A stretch of DNA of 64,000 nucleotides from assembly GCA_014379345.1 (NCBI GenBank), contig JACMLY010000010.1, positions 1 to 64,000 on the forward strand, given 5' to 3'. This document shows positions 27,724-36,166 of the stretch, piece by piece. The stretch is from Chitinophagaceae bacterium (GTDB lineage: Bacteria > Bacteroidota > Bacteroidia > Chitinophagales > Chitinophagaceae). The position numbers and the translations under genes are program-made. Position 1 is the stretch's first letter, and each line of letters opens with the position of its first letter. A model generated the notes under the pieces. That model was not told where the DNA came from and did no database searches. It saw only the letters and a program-made list of their open reading frames with translations.

Positions 27724-28830
27724 TCAATCTCCCGAGAGTGTTTCTACAAGCTGCTGCACCTGGTTTTCAGTATTGAACGAATGCAGCACGATCCGCAGCC
27801 TTTCGCTTCCTTTCGGTACCGTTGGATACAATATTGGGCGTACATCGAAACCGTTTTTCTGCATTCGGTCTGCCATTTTTTTTACCGCTTCATTTCCTGG
27901 TATAATGACGCCCTGTATTGCTGTTTCACTCTCTAATTTTTGAAAAGGAATCGGGAATAATTGAAACTGAGCCGCAAGGCTTTGAAGATGATCCCGTTGT
28001 TTTTGCAACGTAGGAAATAATTCATACGATACCCGGATTGCCATTACGCTGGTTTCGGGCAATGCCGTACTGTAAATGAACGGCCTACAGAAATTGATCA
28101 GGTACTGCCGGAGCGCATCGCTGCCCAACACCACGGCTCCGTGACAGCCCAGGGCCTTACCGAACGTGTGAATGCGGGCAAAACATTCTCCCTGTAAACC
28201 CAAATGCTGCACCAATCCCTCACCGCTGCTACCTAGCAGCCCGGTTGCGTGCGCTTCATCTACGATTAACTGAGCACCATAACTTGTACATAAGTCAGCT
28301 ATCTGTTGTAAAGGGGCAGTATCCCCATCCATGGAAAAAACAGATTCCGTTACTACAAAAATGTTGCCCGTTGCCTGTTTGATTTTCTTTGCGAGCCCAT
28401 CCAGGTCGTTGTGTTCGAAAGAAAATGCTTGTGCGAAGCTTAACCGGATGCCGTCTCTTATGGAAGCATGACTCAGATAATCATATAAAATCGTATCCCC
28501 TTTTTGAGGGACTGAACTCAAAAGCCCTGTATTGGCATCATATCCTGCATTAAAGATCAGCGCTGCTTCCGCATCATGAAATTCTGCGATCAGTTTTTCT
28601 GTTTGTTCAACCAATAGATAGTTACCTGCCAATAATCTTGACCCGGTTGAGCCATGACGGCAGGTTTGCAGAGATGCCGCATTCTGATGTTGTTCAAGAA
28701 GCCTGTTTGTAACAATGCCCAGGTAGTCATTTGAGCAAAAATCAATTTTGCCATCGGGCAACTTTAGCTGCCTGAGCGCATTTTGCTCTTTTCGTTCCTG
28801 CAACTTTTTATGTAGAAACTCTTCCTTCAT
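27724..28830 (-). CDS. 8-amino-7-oxononanoate synthase-like (alpha-oxoamine synthase family)
   Basis: A 368-residue PLP enzyme. Seen in order: FCSNDYLGI near the start, GSTGSRLLAGN, the cofactor Asp in VDEAHATG (D191), and the PLP lysine in HTFGKALGCHGA (K225). This matches BioF and its sisters, which join pimeloyl-ACP or another acyl thioester with alanine, glycine or serine, releasing CO2. BioF is the most likely identity, but no other biotin genes lie nearby, so a different acyl/amino pair remains possible. Single-gene unit, divergent from miaE with a 41-nt gap. Confidence 0.88.
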   Translation of the reverse strand: MKEEFLHKKLQERKEQNALRQLKLPDGKIDFCSNDYLGIVTNRLLEQHQNAASLQTCRHGSTGSRLLAGNYLLVEQTEKLIAEFHDAEAALIFNAGYDANTGLLSSVPQKGDTILYDYLSHASIRDGIRLSFAQAFSFEHNDLDGLAKKIKQATGNIFVVTESVFSMDGDTAPLQQIADLCTSYGAQLIVDEAHATGLLGSSGEGLVQHLGLQGECFARIHTFGKALGCHGAVVLGSDALRQYLINFCRPFIYSTALPETSVMAIRVSYELFPTLQKQRDHLQSLAAQFQLFPIPFQKLESETAIQGVIIPGNEAVKKMADRMQKNGFDVRPILYPTVPKGSERLRIVLHSFNTENQVQQLVETLSGD

Positions 28831-28871
28831 ACCTTCGCCAAATATCTCTCAATTCACAAGAATCACAAAAC

Positions 28872-29477
28872 ATGGAGTATACTAATACTAAAAGCATACT
28901 GGGTCTGCATTTACCCACTGATCCCAGGTGGGCAGACCTGGCGGGTATTTCTTTGGAGGAGATTCTTACAGATCATGCGTACTGCGAACAGAAAGCCGCT
29001 ACAAGCTGCATTTCACTGATACAAAGATATTCTGACAGGGAAAAACTAGTGAATGAGTTGGCACCGATCGTGACTGAAGAATGGGGTCATTTTCGTTTGG
29101 TATTATATGAGCTGCAAAAACGTGGTCTGAGGCTGGGCAAACAAAGGAAGGATGAATATGTGAACAAATTGATCGATTTTCAAAGAAAGGGTGGAAATAT
29201 AGAGGATAGATTCCTTGACCAGCTGCTCACCATGGCATTGATTGAAGCCCGGAGCTGTGAACGCTTTAAGCGACTGAGTGAGGGATTGAATGATGAATAC
29301 CTGCAAAATTTTTATCGCCGTTTCATGGAGAGCGAAGCCGGTCATTATACCTTATTTATTGAATTGGCAGAAACCTATGTTTCAAAACAAATTGTTCGGT
29401 CCAGATGGACGGAATGGCTGCAATATGAAGCAGAAATTATTGGAAAACTCGAATTGAGAGGTGATAGGATTCATTGA
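28872..29477 (+). CDS. miaE: tRNA-(ms2io6A)-hydroxylase
   Basis: A 201-residue all-helical ferritin-like di-iron protein. Metal-ligand segments are visible: HAYCEQKAATSCISL, VTEEWGHFRLVLYELQKRG, IEARSCERFKRLS and ESEAGHYTLFIELAETY. The opening KSILGLHLPTDPRWADLA is typical of MiaE. The enzyme hydroxylates the isopentenyl group of 2-methylthio-N6-isopentenyladenosine at tRNA position 37 with oxygen. Divergent from the BioF-like gene. The stop is followed within 3 nt by AAGGTTTA-type repeats. Confidence 0.93.
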   Translation: MEYTNTKSILGLHLPTDPRWADLAGISLEEILTDHAYCEQKAATSCISLIQRYSDREKLVNELAPIVTEEWGHFRLVLYELQKRGLRLGKQRKDEYVNKLIDFQRKGGNIEDRFLDQLLTMALIEARSCERFKRLSEGLNDEYLQNFYRRFMESEAGHYTLFIELAETYVSKQIVRSRWTEWLQYEAEIIGKLELRGDRIH

Positions 29478-29479
29478 GA

Positions 29480-29653
29480 GTTTAAGGTTTAAGGTTTAAA
29501 GTTTAAGGTTAAGATTAAGGTTTAAGGTTAAGGTTTAAAATTTAAAATTTAAGAGAATACTAATAAATAAGAAGTTCTATGGCGAGGTTATTTTCTGTGA
29601 TAGGTTACAAACCTGACGTAGGCTCAACTTTAAACTTTAAACCTTAAACCTTA
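29480..29653. repeat. AAGGTTTA-type word repeats flanking two converging stop codons
   Basis: Forward words fill 29480-29562 just after the miaE stop. Inverted words (AACTTTAAACTTTAAACC) fill 29627-29653 and include the stop codon of the sigma-54-type regulator gene. Pairing of the two sides would give a hairpin of about 25 bp with a roughly 65-nt loop. Confidence 0.85.
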
Positions 29654-31018
29654 CATTTCACTTAGTTTTTCCTTTGCCCTTCGCTGTTGCACCCATCTGT
29701 CGCTTACGCCGAGCGCTTCAGAAACAAGTTTATTCTTTCCGTGTAAACTCAAAGCGGTTTGTATGGCGATATCCTTTACAACATCTTCAATCTTCTTCAT
29801 CTCATAGCCATCCTCTATGGCCTGTTTTATGCTGGATATAAATTCTGACCTTTCAAACCATCGTTGTTTTATCGCTGGAGGCACCGGCTTATCGTACCAC
29901 ATCAGATCTCCCAGGGTCACTGGTCCATGACCGATATAACGCAGGCAAATACGTGATACCAGGTTTTTCAATTCGCGGATATTCCCGGGATAACTTCTTT
30001 CATAAAGAAAATCAATCACTGTTTTATCGACACATGGTACCGCGGGATAATGTTGTTTAAGAAAGAAATGAATAAGCTGGGGGATATCTTCCCTGCGCTC
30101 GTAAAGCGAGGGAACAGTGCATTTATATACTGAAATGCGATCGTACAGATCTTTTCTGAAATTTTCACTTATTAATTCATCATCCAGATTTCTGTTGGTG
30201 GCAGCTATCAACCGGAATGAAGTGTGCTTCCAGATATTACTTCCTGTTTTTTTATAGGTTCCTTCCTGTATGATCCGTAACAGCTCAGCCTGAAGATGCA
30301 GAGGCAATTCTCCAATCTCATCTAAAAATAAAGTTCCGTTATTGGCCAATGCAAAAGCGCCCTCCCGAGCATAATCAGCACCGGTATACGAACCCTTTTC
30401 ATGACCGAACAATTCACTGCCCGACAATTCTTTTTTCAGCGTTGTACAATCAACAACCACCAGATTTCCTTTCTGGGTTCTGCCATCATATTCATGTACC
30501 AGTTTCGCAATCAGTTCTTTTCCTGTTCCTCTTTCTCCACTGATCAACACCGGTACTTTTGAATACAGTGATACTTCAATGATCTCCTGTAATACGCGCT
30601 TAAAAACCGGGCTGTTGCCTACTATGTTGCTCTTTGATTGAATAGAAGTGAGCATGCTGGCGATATTCCTCCACCGTTCCAGTTTATCTGCAATGCATTC
30701 GAGACGATCGGATATTTGAGAGAACTGAAATACATATTCTGCTCCTGCTTCATATAAGTTGAACTGATGGGCTGAAGAAAGCGCACTATTATGAAAATTA
30801 ATAACCATTACCCGGTGCGCCTTTTGCTTTGCATGAGTTTCTAAAAAATGAATGCACTCCTCGTCGCTACCGTCAATATTAGAAAGAATAAGTCCGATGA
30901 AGGCTGTTACAGATGATGACCAGCTTACATGTTGAAGTTTTCTTTTTTCAAGGAAGTTTAATAAAATCGATTTGCCGGGGGAGTTGCCCGGAGAAAAATC
31001 TTTTACCCAGATTTCCAT
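29651..31018 (-). CDS. Sigma-54-type AAA+ transcriptional activator with receiver-like N-terminus
   Basis: 455 residues. The N-terminal ~115 residues have a receiver-like rhythm (LYEAGAEYVFQFS near the end) but no clear phospho-acceptor Asp set. The AAA+ domain (about 130-375) has Walker A GERGTGKE (161-168), Walker B TLFLDEIGE (229-237), FRLIAATNR and the arginine-rich segment before YPGNIRELKNLV. The sigma-54 contact loop is GSYTGA (209-214) instead of GAFTGA. A helix-turn-helix with VSEALGVSDRWVQQRR ends the protein. It should activate sigma-54 promoters by remodelling RNA polymerase. It is divergent from the block at 31433-37570 and is the obvious candidate regulator of it. Confidence 0.9.
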   Translation of the reverse strand: MEIWVKDFSPGNSPGKSILLNFLEKRKLQHVSWSSSVTAFIGLILSNIDGSDEECIHFLETHAKQKAHRVMVINFHNSALSSAHQFNLYEAGAEYVFQFSQISDRLECIADKLERWRNIASMLTSIQSKSNIVGNSPVFKRVLQEIIEVSLYSKVPVLISGERGTGKELIAKLVHEYDGRTQKGNLVVVDCTTLKKELSGSELFGHEKGSYTGADYAREGAFALANNGTLFLDEIGELPLHLQAELLRIIQEGTYKKTGSNIWKHTSFRLIAATNRNLDDELISENFRKDLYDRISVYKCTVPSLYERREDIPQLIHFFLKQHYPAVPCVDKTVIDFLYERSYPGNIRELKNLVSRICLRYIGHGPVTLGDLMWYDKPVPPAIKQRWFERSEFISSIKQAIEDGYEMKKIEDVVKDIAIQTALSLHGKNKLVSEALGVSDRWVQQRRAKEKLSEM

Positions 31019-31099
31019 ATAACTCTTTTTGGATTGTCAGAAATACTAATCCAAAGAGCCCGAGGTCTACTTGTTTAAACAGGTGTGGATCAAAACCAA

Positions 31100-31165
31100 T
31101 TTTGCCACGACTTCCACGAATAAGCACGAATTAATTTGTACTAATTCGTGGAAGTCGTGGCAAAA
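31100..31165. repeat. 66-nt palindrome, CACGAATT family
   Basis: TTTTGCCACGACTTCCACGA(31100-31119) continues to 31121 and pairs perfectly with 31144-31165, 22 nt per arm. The 22-nt centre is itself a palindrome with two mismatches. It is the same word family as 21599-21656. It lies in the 414-nt gap between the regulator and the acidic-protein gene. Confidence 0.9.
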
Positions 31166-31364
31166 ATGGCTTCAAATACTTGATGGGTCGGTCTTTTTAA
31201 AGATACACCAGGACCAGGATAAAAAAAATACCCTTTTTAGGTTAGTACCGTGCTGCATAAAAATAACTAGCGATCGCGAATTTATTTTCGCCCGTCCATA
31301 TCAAAACAGTTTTAAAGCGAACGAAATTTCGCCAAATCATTCCTGCTCCCGTTTAAAATAAGTC

Positions 31365-31380
31365 TGGCACAGTGTTTCGA
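31365..31380 (+). promoter_or_regulatory. Putative sigma-54 (-24/-12) promoter-like element
   Basis: TGGCAC at 31365-31370, a 5-nt gap, then TTCGA at 31376-31380. The sigma-54 consensus is TGGCAC-N5-TTGCA/T. The -24 half is perfect and the spacing is right, but the -12 GC reads CG here. It lies 52 nt before the ATG of the acidic-protein gene, opposite a sigma-54 activator. Position supports it, the -12 mismatch weakens it. Confidence 0.4.
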
Positions 31381-31432
31381 TTCCATATATGCCGGCAATC
31401 AAAACCCATTCTTAATATTTAAAATAACAATC

Positions 31433-32236
31433 ATGCATAACATCGATCGTACAGTTGATGAAATGGAATTCCTGGATGAATTTGAACAGGACTTCAGTAA
31501 TGAGTTTGAAAGCGATTATGAAACTGACCAGGGAGGCGAATTTGAAGAGGGTGAGTTTGAATTCGAATCTGAATTTGAAGATACTCAGGGTGAAAATTCT
31601 GATGAATTTGAATCTGATAATGAGTTTGAATCAGATATGGAAATGGAATCGGATTATGAGCTTGAATCAGACAACGAGGTGATCGAAACGGAACTGGCCA
31701 CGCAGTTACTATCAGTAAACAACGAGGATGAAATGGAAGAGTTCCTGGGTAAGCTTTTTAAGAAAGTAAAAAGAGCAGCGGGGAAATTTATTCAGTCCCC
31801 CACCGGCAATTTATTAAGGAACTATTTGAAAGGGTTGGCTAAAAAAACCCTTCCCATAGCAAGTACTGCACTGGGCGGAGCCATCGGCGGCCCATTGGGC
31901 GCTAAGGTTGCCGGCGGAGCTTCACAAATGGTTGGAAAAGCGCTGGGACTTGAACTGGAAGGCTTAAGCCCCGAAGACAGGGAATTTGAAATAGCAAAAG
32001 GATACATAAGGTTTGCCAAAGATGCGATTAACAGGGCTGCAGCCGACCGCAACAATAGGCACTCACCTGGAACAGCGGCCAGGTCAGCAATGACAAAAGC
32101 AGCCAAAAGACATGCTCCCGGGTTTTTGTCGCCCCGCTTTGCAGACCATTACAGAAAACATTTACGTGGCAGAGGAAGAACACGTGGAACCTGGGTAAGA
32201 CGGCGTGATGGATCTGTTGTTTTATACGGCCTGTAA
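31433..32236 (+). CDS. Acidic-leader glycine-zipper protein, unknown family
   Basis: 267 residues of three parts. Residues 1-105 are extremely acidic and aromatic, built of EFES/EFEF/ESDYE-type repeats. Residues 103-172 hold a basic amphipathic helix (FLGKLFKKVKRAAGKF) and a hydrophobic glycine zipper (ALGGAIGGPLGAKVAGGAS, 147-165). Residues 176-267 have LEGLSPEDREFEIAKGYIRF and a very basic tail ending RGTWVRRRDGSVVLYGL. There is no signal peptide. I recall similar hypothetical proteins in cyanobacteria, actinobacteria and myxobacteria, but none with known function. First gene of a tightly spaced block; 2 nt before the next gene. Confidence 0.8.
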   Translation: MHNIDRTVDEMEFLDEFEQDFSNEFESDYETDQGGEFEEGEFEFESEFEDTQGENSDEFESDNEFESDMEMESDYELESDNEVIETELATQLLSVNNEDEMEEFLGKLFKKVKRAAGKFIQSPTGNLLRNYLKGLAKKTLPIASTALGGAIGGPLGAKVAGGASQMVGKALGLELEGLSPEDREFEIAKGYIRFAKDAINRAAADRNNRHSPGTAARSAMTKAAKRHAPGFLSPRFADHYRKHLRGRGRTRGTWVRRRDGSVVLYGL

Positions 32237-32238
32237 CA

Positions 32239-33546
32239 ATGCGTGATACAATAGCCATATCATTCCTGCGAAACGAAGCAGTTTCATTGTTAAGCCGGCT
32301 GCAACAAGTTAAACCATTTACACTCAGTATGCCGATGGTATGGGCAGCGGGAATCAGTGACGCAGCGATGCGCGGTATCACCAATCACATGAGCAATGGA
32401 ATAAAAGAATTGAAAGAACGGATTTACTCATTTATAAGTTCTTTGAATGAAGAGGGAGAAATTCCAGCAGCAAAAACCCAGGCAAAATTTTGTCTGTTGA
32501 AATTGCGCTTTAATAATATTCTTGACCAGTTTGACATTTTCGCCGATGTGTTATCGCAGCGGAGCGAACAAAATACAGGAGTATGGATCGCTGGTTTGGA
32601 TGTATTGGCGAATGATGTATTGCAACTAACAAAAAAGTTGTACGAGATGCCTCCGGTAATGTGTTTTTTAGAACGTGGTCATGGAGCAGCGATCCGGAAA
32701 GCAAGAACCAGGCTTCCGGGGGGCGATTTCAACCCGGTAAGTATTATCCAGGTACCACGTGAACGCATGGTTGGCAGTGGAATCGCCGCATCTGTTATTC
32801 ATGAAGCCGGTCACCAGGGTGCTGCTTTATTAAATCTTGTAGCCTCTTTACGAAATGCAATCGTGAAAAAAGAACGATCGGATCCTTTAAACAATACTGC
32901 CTGGAGTTTATACAATCTCTGGATCTCAGAAATCATCGCCGATGTATGGGCCATGGGACACCTGGGTATCGGAGCTACCTTGGGTTTGATGGGAGTAGTG
33001 AGTTTGCCGGAATATTTCATGTTTAGAATCAAAACAGATGACCCGCATCCATTTCCCTGGATCAGGGTGAGACTGAGCATTGCATTTGGAAAATATTTTT
33101 ATCCTCATCCGCAATGGGATCAATTGTTTCAGTTATGGCACCGGCTTTACCCGACAGAGCAACTCAGTGAAGAGCAGAAAAAAATTCTTCGGGTGCTGGA
33201 ACAAACAATACCTGCTTTTATACGGCTCCTGGCCCATCACCGGAATAAAGAATTAAATGATCTGGAACTGAAAGAGATTTTTCCTTTAAGACAGAGGCAG
33301 CCTCCACAACTTCAACATTTTTTTTCTCATTGGAAAAATAACAATGATGAAATGCGGCTGTCATCTCCAAGCCTTGTTTTTGCGGTTATCGCGCAGGCGA
33401 AGGCTGATAAAAAAATAAGCGAAGAAACAGAGTGCCGGCTGCTGGAAAAAATGCTGGCTCAATGGGCATTTATGGTATCAGAAAACAGGACTTTCAAAGA
33501 AAGCGCAAAAATAGCCACTGAACTGCATCCTTTTATTAATATTTAA
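32239..33546 (+). CDS. Putative zinc metallopeptidase-like protein (HExxH), unknown family
   Basis: 435 residues with HEAGH at 188-192 (in SVIHEAGHQGAALL) and a downstream E231-x-x-A-D235 (SEIIADVWAMG), the arrangement of gluzincin metallopeptidases in which the second Glu is the third zinc ligand. Residues before it are helical; after it come GHLGIGATLGLMGVVSLPEY and PWIRVRLSIAFGKYFYPHPQW. No signal peptide or clear membrane anchor. Family unknown to me. It starts 2 nt after the acidic-protein gene, so the two are surely co-transcribed, and the acidic protein or its neighbours are candidate substrates (inference). Loss of peptidase activity cannot be excluded. Confidence 0.75.
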   Translation: MRDTIAISFLRNEAVSLLSRLQQVKPFTLSMPMVWAAGISDAAMRGITNHMSNGIKELKERIYSFISSLNEEGEIPAAKTQAKFCLLKLRFNNILDQFDIFADVLSQRSEQNTGVWIAGLDVLANDVLQLTKKLYEMPPVMCFLERGHGAAIRKARTRLPGGDFNPVSIIQVPRERMVGSGIAASVIHEAGHQGAALLNLVASLRNAIVKKERSDPLNNTAWSLYNLWISEIIADVWAMGHLGIGATLGLMGVVSLPEYFMFRIKTDDPHPFPWIRVRLSIAFGKYFYPHPQWDQLFQLWHRLYPTEQLSEEQKKILRVLEQTIPAFIRLLAHHRNKELNDLELKEIFPLRQRQPPQLQHFFSHWKNNNDEMRLSSPSLVFAVIAQAKADKKISEETECRLLEKMLAQWAFMVSENRTFKESAKIATELHPFINI

Positions 33547-33560
33547 AAACATACCTTTTT

Positions 33561-35225
33561 ATGGCACGTACATTCATACACAAAAACACGAGTTTTACAG
33601 ACGGAAGGCTTACATCGCTTAATAGTCGAATCGAATTCAACTCATCTGAACAGAATAATACACTTGATCTCGCCGTGTTTGTAACCGATCAGAGTTTTTT
33701 CGTTGATGGCAAGATTTTCGCGGTAGTGAATGAAATAAGTGATCTGAGTTTTGATATTAAATTAGAGCTGGTAAAGATCATATCCTCTACAAATGCCCAG
33801 GCCATTTACCAGGGAAGTCTGCCGCTGAATGAATTCAAATTAAAAGATAACCTGATCGTACTAAAAACGGAAATCAGTTCCTCCTCAGTCCCAATGGCTA
33901 TCGTTTCCGGCTTCGTAGAAGATATTAACCTGTCGGTTACACTCGGGCGAGCTCCCTTCGATTCTACACCTGATATTGTTTTCTGGAATGCCATTACAAA
34001 AACATCACTGAAATTTAATACCTACAAGACTTTTATTGATACGGTTTTGTGCGGTCCCGAATTCACCAATACAACAGGAAAATTATTGACTTCATTTGAT
34101 CGTGAAGCTGCGAAAACGCGGTCGCCCTTTATTCAGAGCGAAGAATACAACATTATAAAATTTGCCACAGAATTTTATATGTTGAAATACTTTGGAATTC
34201 CGGATGGCCAGCTTCAGGGGTACCTGATAAATGGTAAGCTCCCCTACTTCGACCTCGTAACCCAGGCATTTGAAGATACGGTGGATACCGGTGATTGCGC
34301 GATAAGGGAAACTCACCGTCTGAAAAATCCCTTTTTAGTTGAACTTATATGGAGTTATTGGATGGAACAGGCAATGCTGGTGCAAACATTGAATGCCGTA
34401 AGTCTTCGATTTCAAAACCTCTACCACCTTCCGTATATTAAGCCACTGGAGCGATTAGATATAGATCCTTTGCGCCCATTAAGTCATATCCTTTGGGGTT
34501 ACATACAAGACGAGCAGCATCGTCTATCGCTTAAACGCAGGGTGTATGAATATGATCATGAATACGGGTTAAATCTTATAGGCAAAGCCATTCCGCATTT
34601 TACTCCGGTGGAAAGCCGGGTTAAATTTCTCGAGGTATTTCACGACCTGCTTACCAGCGCAGTATTATTCTTCAGGGAAGCCGATGATACCACCCGTATT
34701 CCGGATGCATTCCCGGTGTTGAATAATCTCAGGGAAACACATCTCCAGCTCGCATACGGCAATCACAATGCCTATGGGAATCTGACCTGGACTGCCAGGC
34801 ACGAAATGATGGTACAACAATACATTCTGTCAAGGCCGGAAATGAGAGAATTCTTAGGAGGCAAGCCGATGATTGCTTATAATGAACCGTGGATGGACCG
34901 TGTGGAAACGATGCGATCAATACAAGGTTGGGGTGATACAAGCGTTGTGAACTATTATGAACTCGCTGTTTGCGGGGAACAAATTCTTCTGTCCATCAGG
35001 CTCGGCAACTGGAATGATATAAACATGACCAGCGACAGCGCAGCCAACTGGGCCCGGGCATTCAGAGACAAAATACAAAGGTATATCCATTCTTACCGCG
35101 TAGTTACCGGTGTCGATCTGTCGGAAGAAGTAGTTGACTCCAGGTCAAAAGAAAAGCGGTATCTGCAGCCTTCGATACTTATTCAAAAGAAAATTCCAGG
35201 GCTCTCAACGATACGTCGTGCGTAG
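33561..35225 (+). CDS. Large protein of unknown function, part of the acidic-protein block
   Basis: 554 residues. The first ~135 residues are beta-rich (TFIHKNTSFTDGRLTSLNSR, ALDLAVFVTDQ-like strands, SGFVEDINLSVTLGRAPF) and could form a sandwich domain. The remainder is mainly helical and contains many Glu/His/Tyr residues, notably HILWGYIQDEQHRLSLKRR (309-327) followed by EYDHEYGL, and TARHEMMVQQYIL. These acidic/His clusters could bind metal, but no known motif fits. No signal peptide. It begins 14 nt after the HExxH gene. I do not recognise a family; similar proteins seem to accompany acidic-leader proteins elsewhere, but this is from memory and unverified. Confidence 0.75.
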   Translation: MARTFIHKNTSFTDGRLTSLNSRIEFNSSEQNNTLDLAVFVTDQSFFVDGKIFAVVNEISDLSFDIKLELVKIISSTNAQAIYQGSLPLNEFKLKDNLIVLKTEISSSSVPMAIVSGFVEDINLSVTLGRAPFDSTPDIVFWNAITKTSLKFNTYKTFIDTVLCGPEFTNTTGKLLTSFDREAAKTRSPFIQSEEYNIIKFATEFYMLKYFGIPDGQLQGYLINGKLPYFDLVTQAFEDTVDTGDCAIRETHRLKNPFLVELIWSYWMEQAMLVQTLNAVSLRFQNLYHLPYIKPLERLDIDPLRPLSHILWGYIQDEQHRLSLKRRVYEYDHEYGLNLIGKAIPHFTPVESRVKFLEVFHDLLTSAVLFFREADDTTRIPDAFPVLNNLRETHLQLAYGNHNAYGNLTWTARHEMMVQQYILSRPEMREFLGGKPMIAYNEPWMDRVETMRSIQGWGDTSVVNYYELAVCGEQILLSIRLGNWNDINMTSDSAANWARAFRDKIQRYIHSYRVVTGVDLSEEVVDSRSKEKRYLQPSILIQKKIPGLSTIRRA

Positions 35226-35279
35226 ATCCTGATGCCGGCAAGCTGCCTGCTCCTATATTTTAAAAGAAAAAAAGAAAAA

Positions 35280-36128
35280 ATGCAAAAGAATTCCTTACTG
35301 GAGAATGTCTTTCATGAAACGACATTGTCATCTGGTCACAATAATTTTCAGCAGGAATATGAATTCGAAGTGATCAGGCAGGACACCCGTCTTAAAATCA
35401 AGGACACACTTAAAGCTCCCTTTAAATACATATGCAGCATTCGGTTTAATAATGAGGCGTCCGGAACGGGTACTTTGATCGGGCCCAAAACAGTTCTTAC
35501 AGCCGGTCATGTGGTGTGGGATAAAGGCAGCAATAAAAAAACTGATACCACTAAACTCACGGTCGTTCCTGCTATGAACGGAGATACGTTTCCAAAAGCG
35601 GGCGCCGGCATATACCAGGTTTCTTCGATCATCATGTCAAAGGCAAGCTTCAGGTCCTCCGATATCGGCGGTCCTGATGATTACGCTATCATTCATTTAA
35701 AAGAAGCAGCCGGTAATAAATTCGGATTTTGGGGAATGAGCAATTGGTCAAAAGACAAGGTCCGAACCACCATACATTCCAATAAATTTCTGCCATTGCC
35801 TGCCGGACAGATAACAGTGAATATTTGTGGATATCCCGGGGATGAAGACAGAAAAGACCGTTTTGGTAATCACCAATGGCTTGCTTACAACAGGTCCGCA
35901 AAATTTTCGGAGAACAGGAAGATACTGGAATACCTCAACGACACTTTCGCGGGCCATAGCGGCAGCCCGGTTTGGGTACGACGCCACCCGAGTATGGGTG
36001 GCAGGGTGATGGTTGGGATTCATATCTCCGGCATAACACGTCAGAATAACAAGATAACCGGCAAGGGAAACCGCGCAGTTTATATAAATGATGATGTAAG
36101 AAAGTTCATTGCAGCCAACCGGATGTAG
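35280..36128 (+). CDS. Trypsin-like serine protease with acidic N-terminal leader
   Basis: 282 residues from the ATG at 35280; an ATG at 35232 adds 16 residues and is less likely. After a 45-residue leader (LLENVFHETT ... QEYEFEVI) comes an S1/V8-like protease domain: GTLIGPKTVLTAGHVVW (His77), DDYAIIHL (Asp134) and FAGHSGSPVWV (Ser227). The catalytic triad is complete and in the right order. No signal peptide is visible, so its activity may be intracellular or use the leader for targeting. It lies 54 nt after the 554-aa gene. Glutamyl-endopeptidase-like specificity is possible but not provable. Confidence 0.88.
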   Translation: MQKNSLLENVFHETTLSSGHNNFQQEYEFEVIRQDTRLKIKDTLKAPFKYICSIRFNNEASGTGTLIGPKTVLTAGHVVWDKGSNKKTDTTKLTVVPAMNGDTFPKAGAGIYQVSSIIMSKASFRSSDIGGPDDYAIIHLKEAAGNKFGFWGMSNWSKDKVRTTIHSNKFLPLPAGQITVNICGYPGDEDRKDRFGNHQWLAYNRSAKFSENRKILEYLNDTFAGHSGSPVWVRRHPSMGGRVMVGIHISGITRQNNKITGKGNRAVYINDDVRKFIAANRM

Positions 36129-36166
36129 CCTCGCAACAATATATTTTGACAATTAAAACTTATCAC

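Noticed and set aside
31371..31382. tRNA T-loop-like GTTTCGATTCC
   Set aside because: No acceptor stem, anticodon arm or CCA-proximal pairing nearby; no tRNA was found in the window.
31455..31682. Plus-strand frame in the acidic region, shifted frame
   Set aside because: Arises from the repetitive GAATTTGAA codons of the acidic leader; the other frame continues into a conserved protein.
35748..36152. 134-codon minus-strand frame
   Set aside because: Antisense to the protease gene, whose catalytic triad is intact.
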